A DNA stretch of 25,802 bases from an uncultured Lachnospiraceae bacterium (GTDB lineage: Bacteria; Bacillota; Clostridia; Lachnospirales; Lachnospiraceae), in contig CAJUSO010000049.1 of the NCBI GenBank assembly GCA_910588965.1, positions 1 to 25,802 on the forward strand, given 5' to 3'. Position numbers and translations under genes: made by a program. Of this stretch, positions 23,416-25,802 are shown piece by piece. The notes below the pieces were generated by a model. The model did not search any database and had not been told where the DNA came from. It was given only the letters and a program-made list of their open reading frames with translations. The stretch's first letter is position 1. The number at the start of each line of letters is the position of its first letter.

Positions 23416-23435
23416 TCTGCAGAAATCTGCAGAAA
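23416..23435. repeat. Tandem 10-bp repeat upstream of the VTC promoter
   Basis: TCTGCAGAAA is repeated perfectly at 23416-23425 and 23426-23435, 15 bases upstream of the TTCAAT boxes. Each unit contains the palindrome CTGCAG. The period is one helical turn, as for stacked protein sites, but no regulator is recognised. Confidence 0.6.
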
Positions 23436-23480
23436 GGCGTTGCGCTTGCCGCCAGATTGGGTCCTGGGCATGTAGGAAGC

Positions 23481-24782
23481 TCACAGCAGCGGGAATTGTG
23501 CGGTAAATGCCACCTTCCCGTCCTGGCAGCTTACGCTGATTGTGCCTTTATGCACAGTTACAATCGCTTTGGCGATTGCGAGCCCTAGGCCATAATGATT
23601 GCCCATGCTGTTCCTGGCCATATCAGCACGGTAGAACCGTTCAAAAATCTGATCCTTTTGCATATCCGGGATGGCGTCCCCCTCATTGAGGACAGTCAGC
23701 AGGGCATGCCCCCGCCTGGCTTCCAGCTTGAGGAGGACTTCCCCCTTTGGGGCGCTATGCTGGATGGCATTATCCAGCAAGATGGAAATAAGCTGCCTGA
23801 GCTGGGGCGGGTTCCCGCGTACCTGTATCGGGCGGTGGATTTCATAGCGGAATGCCAGCCCTTTCTCAAATGCGACGCTTTCAAATGGCAGCGCTTCGCC
23901 GCCTGCCAGGCGGCTGAAATTGATAGGCTCCATGGCAGGGGCCACATGCTCTGTCCGTGCAAGTTCCAGCAATTGCCCCACCAGCGTGCCCATGCGCCCG
24001 TTTTCATATTGGATGTTGGCGAGCCATTGGTTTGGCCCTAATTCCCGGGAAAGCAGCTCTGCGTTGGCGCTGATGATAGAGACAGGTGTTTTCAGTTCAT
24101 GCCCCGCATCGGAGATGAACTGCTTCTGTTTCTGGTAGCTGATTTCTAAGGGCTGCACAATCCGTTTGGCCAGATATGCCGCGAGGAAATACAAGGCAAG
24201 GATGGCAAGCCCCCCGAAAATCAAGGTATACTGGAACAGTGTCGTCATGCTTTCCTGTATGATGGTATTGTCCATAAAGGCAACCAGGGTATAGCTCCCT
24301 TTGTCAGCCATGCGGTAAATCAGGCTGCCCTTAATGCCGGAGGGGTTCCCTTTTTCCAATACTTCACGCGCTATGTTTTCCAAATCTTCATTGCTGTAGA
24401 CTTCCGTCTTGCTGTTGCTGGTTTTCAGGATTTGGCCGTCCTTAGAAATGGCGACAGAATAAAAAGTGGACAGCTGGAAGGCAGGGCTGTCCTCAAAAGG
24501 CGGCCTTCCCAGATCCGGCGCCTGGTTTGGCTTCGGTATTTTGCCTGGCTCTGCTGTTTTGCCAGGAAGGGCGGCTGTGTCGGGTGTTTTGCCGGATTTG
24601 GCGGCGTCCGTGGAAGGAGGCGCCAGAAAATAGAGCCCCACATGCCAATCCAGCATTTTCCGGCTGCGGTTCGATACTTCCAAATAGCTGGAGCCATAGA
24701 TGATGCAGAGGGTCCCAATCCAAAGGAATACTAAAATGGACATGATGGCAGCTACGATTTTCCTCCTGGATTTCCTAAACAT
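23481..24782 (-). CDS. Membrane sensor histidine kinase
   Basis: This 433-residue kinase has a first membrane helix (IVAAIMSILVFLWIGTLCIIYGSSYL, about residues 9-34). An extracytoplasmic sensor of about 145 residues includes a Pro/Lys-rich linker (about 60-95). A second helix is near residues 184-205 (YTLIFGGLAILALYFLAAYLA). The HisKA motif FISDAGHELKTPVSIISANAELL gives phosphoacceptor H228. The ATPase domain has an N box (LRQLISILLDNAIQHS) and a G box (NHYGLGLAIAKAIVTVHKG). It overlaps the response-regulator gene by 8 bases and should phosphorylate that protein. The signal is unknown; position beside polyphosphate-type and CotH genes hints at an envelope or phosphate-related cue, which is inference. 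Confidence 0.95.
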   Translation of the reverse strand: MFRKSRRKIVAAIMSILVFLWIGTLCIIYGSSYLEVSNRSRKMLDWHVGLYFLAPPSTDAAKSGKTPDTAALPGKTAEPGKIPKPNQAPDLGRPPFEDSPAFQLSTFYSVAISKDGQILKTSNSKTEVYSNEDLENIAREVLEKGNPSGIKGSLIYRMADKGSYTLVAFMDNTIIQESMTTLFQYTLIFGGLAILALYFLAAYLAKRIVQPLEISYQKQKQFISDAGHELKTPVSIISANAELLSRELGPNQWLANIQYENGRMGTLVGQLLELARTEHVAPAMEPINFSRLAGGEALPFESVAFEKGLAFRYEIHRPIQVRGNPPQLRQLISILLDNAIQHSAPKGEVLLKLEARRGHALLTVLNEGDAIPDMQKDQIFERFYRADMARNSMGNHYGLGLAIAKAIVTVHKGTISVSCQDGKVAFTAQFPLL

Positions 24783-25458
24783 GTCCCCACCTCAATTCAT
24801 ACCCGATGCCGCGGACAGCCTTGATGGCGGTTTTAGACTCTACGAAAGCCAGTTTTTTGCGGGTAAAGGACATATAGACTTCTACATTGTTGTATTCTGC
24901 CTCACTGTCATAGCCCCAGATTTTCACGGCAAGCTGTTCCCGGGTAAGGATTTGGCTCTGGTTGGCAATCAGGTACTCCAGGATTTTATACTCCTTTTCG
25001 CTTAGCCGTACGCTTAGCCCCGTGGCGGTGCAGGACAGGGAAAAGGTACTGCTGTCCAGGGCGATATCGCCAAAAGACAGGGTGCCGTCGGCAGAATGGA
25101 TATTCCGCCTGGCAAGCGCACGGAGCCTTGCTAAAAGCTCCTTGGCCATAAAAGGCTTAGTCAGGTAGTCATCTGCGCCGCTGTCTAACCCCAGGACCTT
25201 GTCATCCAGGCCGCTTTTGGCAGTCAGCATCAAAATAGGGGTGCGTATGCCGCATTTCCGGGCTTCCCGGGCGATATCCAGCCCATTTTTGCCAGGGAGC
25301 ATAAGATCCAGCACAATTATGTCATACAGGCCGCTTTCGATGGCATCCAGGCCGGATAGGCCGTCCGCACAGCAGTCTACCTCATAGTGTTCCTGGCGCA
25401 GGATTTCCGAAAGGGCCTGTGCCATCCGTTGTTCGTCTTCAATTAATAAAAGCTTCAA
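24775..25458 (-). CDS. OmpR/PhoB-family response regulator
   Basis: This regulator of about 227 residues has a receiver domain with phosphoacceptor D51 (IIVLDLMLPGKNG), the acidic pair in LLLIEDE and the conserved lysine in DDYLTKPF. A winged-helix DNA-binding domain follows (RLSEKEYKILEYLIANQ through SEAEYNNVEVYMSFTRKKLAFV and IKAVRGIGYELRW). I chose TTG 25458 because GGAGGT lies 7 bases upstream and gives the canonical start MKLLLIEDEQRM; the in-frame GTG at 25467 overlaps that ribosome site. Its promoter carries TTCAAT repeats with an 11-base period that recur upstream of the VTC operon. It therefore probably controls its own gene, the kinase and the VTC-DUF4956-CotH genes. Confidence 0.95.
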   Translation of the reverse strand: MKLLLIEDEQRMAQALSEILRQEHYEVDCCADGLSGLDAIESGLYDIIVLDLMLPGKNGLDIAREARKCGIRTPILMLTAKSGLDDKVLGLDSGADDYLTKPFMAKELLARLRALARRNIHSADGTLSFGDIALDSSTFSLSCTATGLSVRLSEKEYKILEYLIANQSQILTREQLAVKIWGYDSEAEYNNVEVYMSFTRKKLAFVESKTAIKAVRGIGYELRWGHV

Positions 25459-25515
25459 TATGAGCACCTCCAGAAGTGGGAAATTTGCCGTTACCGTTTA
25501 TGGGCGTTCTACTGC

Positions 25516-25530
25516 TATAATGGCATTATA
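25516..25530. promoter_or_regulatory. 15-bp palindrome covering the response-regulator -10 box
   Basis: TATAATGGCATTATA has perfect 7-base arms around one central base. The minus-strand arm is the -10 box of the response-regulator promoter. The plus-strand arm is also a perfect -10 hexamer but has no good -35 partner. It may be a second operator or a coincidence of two facing -10 boxes. Confidence 0.5.
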
Positions 25531-25556
25531 CCATAGAAGATTGAAAAATAATTGAA
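25525..25556 (-). promoter_or_regulatory. Promoter/operator of the two-component genes with an 11-bp-period direct repeat
   Basis: On the minus strand TTCAAT occurs at plus 25556-25551 and 25545-25540, 11 bases apart. Nine bases after the second copy comes a perfect TATAAT (plus 25530-25525). No TTGACA-like -35 box is present; the repeats occupy that region, as expected for an activator-dependent PhoB-type promoter. The leader to the TTG start is about 60 bases. Confidence 0.7.
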
Positions 25557-25638
25557 AAACAGCAGGGGGGGAAGATAATACAGATAGAAGCCTGCCCGAT
25601 AGGCTGGAGGATGCACCCTGCGGCGCACATCTAAAATT

Positions 25639-25670
25639 CTGTAAATTATAGAGAAAAGCTATTAATTTTA
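25639..25670. other. AT-rich imperfect hairpin between the two-component promoter and the tRNA
   Basis: GTAAATTATAG and CTATTAATTTTAC can pair with small bulges around an AGAAAAG loop. A shorter GC stem (AGCCT/AGGCT) lies near 25589-25605. The 190-base stretch 25561-25750 otherwise holds only the tRNA promoter; no open frame here is convincing. Confidence 0.3.
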
Positions 25671-25698
25671 CGAAAATAAAAAAACACAAAAAAAGGGA

Positions 25699-25727
25699 TT
25701 GCAAAATCACAAAAGAACAGGTATAAT
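25699..25727 (+). promoter_or_regulatory. Promoter of the tRNA-Thr gene
   Basis: TTGCAA (25699-25704) and a perfect TATAAT (25722-25727) are separated by exactly 17 bases, placing the start of transcription near 25734, about 20 bases before the tRNA. This is a typical stable-RNA promoter. Confidence 0.85.
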
Positions 25728-25752
25728 AGACAAGGATTGATTCATAGTCCAT

Positions 25753-25802
25753 GCCAAAGTGGCGCAGTTGGTAGCGCGTCGCATTCGTAATGCGTAGGTC
25801 GA
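25753..25802 (+). tRNA. tRNA-Thr (anticodon CGT), 3' end cut by the window
   Basis: The 5' acceptor strand GCCAAAG, spacer TG, D-arm GCGC-AGTTGGTA-GCGC and anticodon arm CGCA-TTCGTAA-TGCG are in canonical positions, followed by the variable AGGTC. The loop TTCGTAA gives anticodon CGT, which reads ACG (Thr). The outermost anticodon-stem pair (T27:T43) is a mismatch. About 23 bases, including the T-arm and 3' acceptor strand, lie beyond the window. Confidence 0.92.

Noticed and set aside
25498..25752. 84-codon minus-strand open frame upstream of the response regulator
   Set aside because: It spans the two-component promoter and the tRNA promoter, has no ribosome binding site and no recognisable domain.

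Overview
The window looks like a chromosome segment of a Gram-positive gut Firmicute, most likely a Lachnospiraceae (Clostridium cluster XIVa) species. The evidence is clostridial-type genes (VanW-family protein, CotH-family protein, intracellular subtilisin, MATE pump), strong AGGAGG-type ribosome binding sites, TTGACA/TATAAT promoters, and roughly 50% G+C outside the mobile segment. No 16S rRNA or other species marker is present, so this is an inference.

Layout. (1) 1-~2940 is the right end of an integrative element: a frameshifted replisome-organizer gene, a DnaC-like helicase loader, a Tn916-type excisionase, a tyrosine integrase and short tandem repeats that look like integrase sites. 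It abuts the host gene ychF. (2) 2969-6719 holds ychF, a MATE efflux pump with a strong terminator, and a cytoplasmic S8 subtilase. (3) 6891-15387 appears to be one transcription unit behind a near-consensus promoter. It encodes a lipoprotein sugar-binding protein, a 1019-residue hybrid histidine kinase, a GH31 alpha-glucosidase and a membrane-associated MutS-like ATPase. No permease is present, so the binding protein probably feeds the kinase rather than a transporter. (4) A convergent LacI-family regulator (minus strand), then a VanW-family peptidoglycan protein with an extreme polypurine/Glu-Lys-Gly N-terminus, and an L-lactate dehydrogenase. (5) 19836-25458, all minus strand: an OmpR-family response regulator, its histidine kinase, a VTC-domain polyphosphate-polymerase-like protein, a DUF4956 membrane protein and a CotH-kinase-like surface protein. 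(6) A tRNA-Thr(CGT) gene with a textbook promoter is cut by the window end.

The most interesting signal is in region 5. The promoter regions of the two-component pair and of the VTC-DUF4956-CotH genes carry the same 11-bp-period direct repeat, TTCAAT-N5-TTCAATCTT, at nearly the same distance from the -10 box. This geometry is typical of OmpR/PhoB-type sites. It suggests a self-regulated five-gene system in which a two-component system switches on a membrane polyphosphate (or related polyanion) synthase together with an extracytoplasmic CotH-type kinase. The biochemical role is not shown by the sequence.
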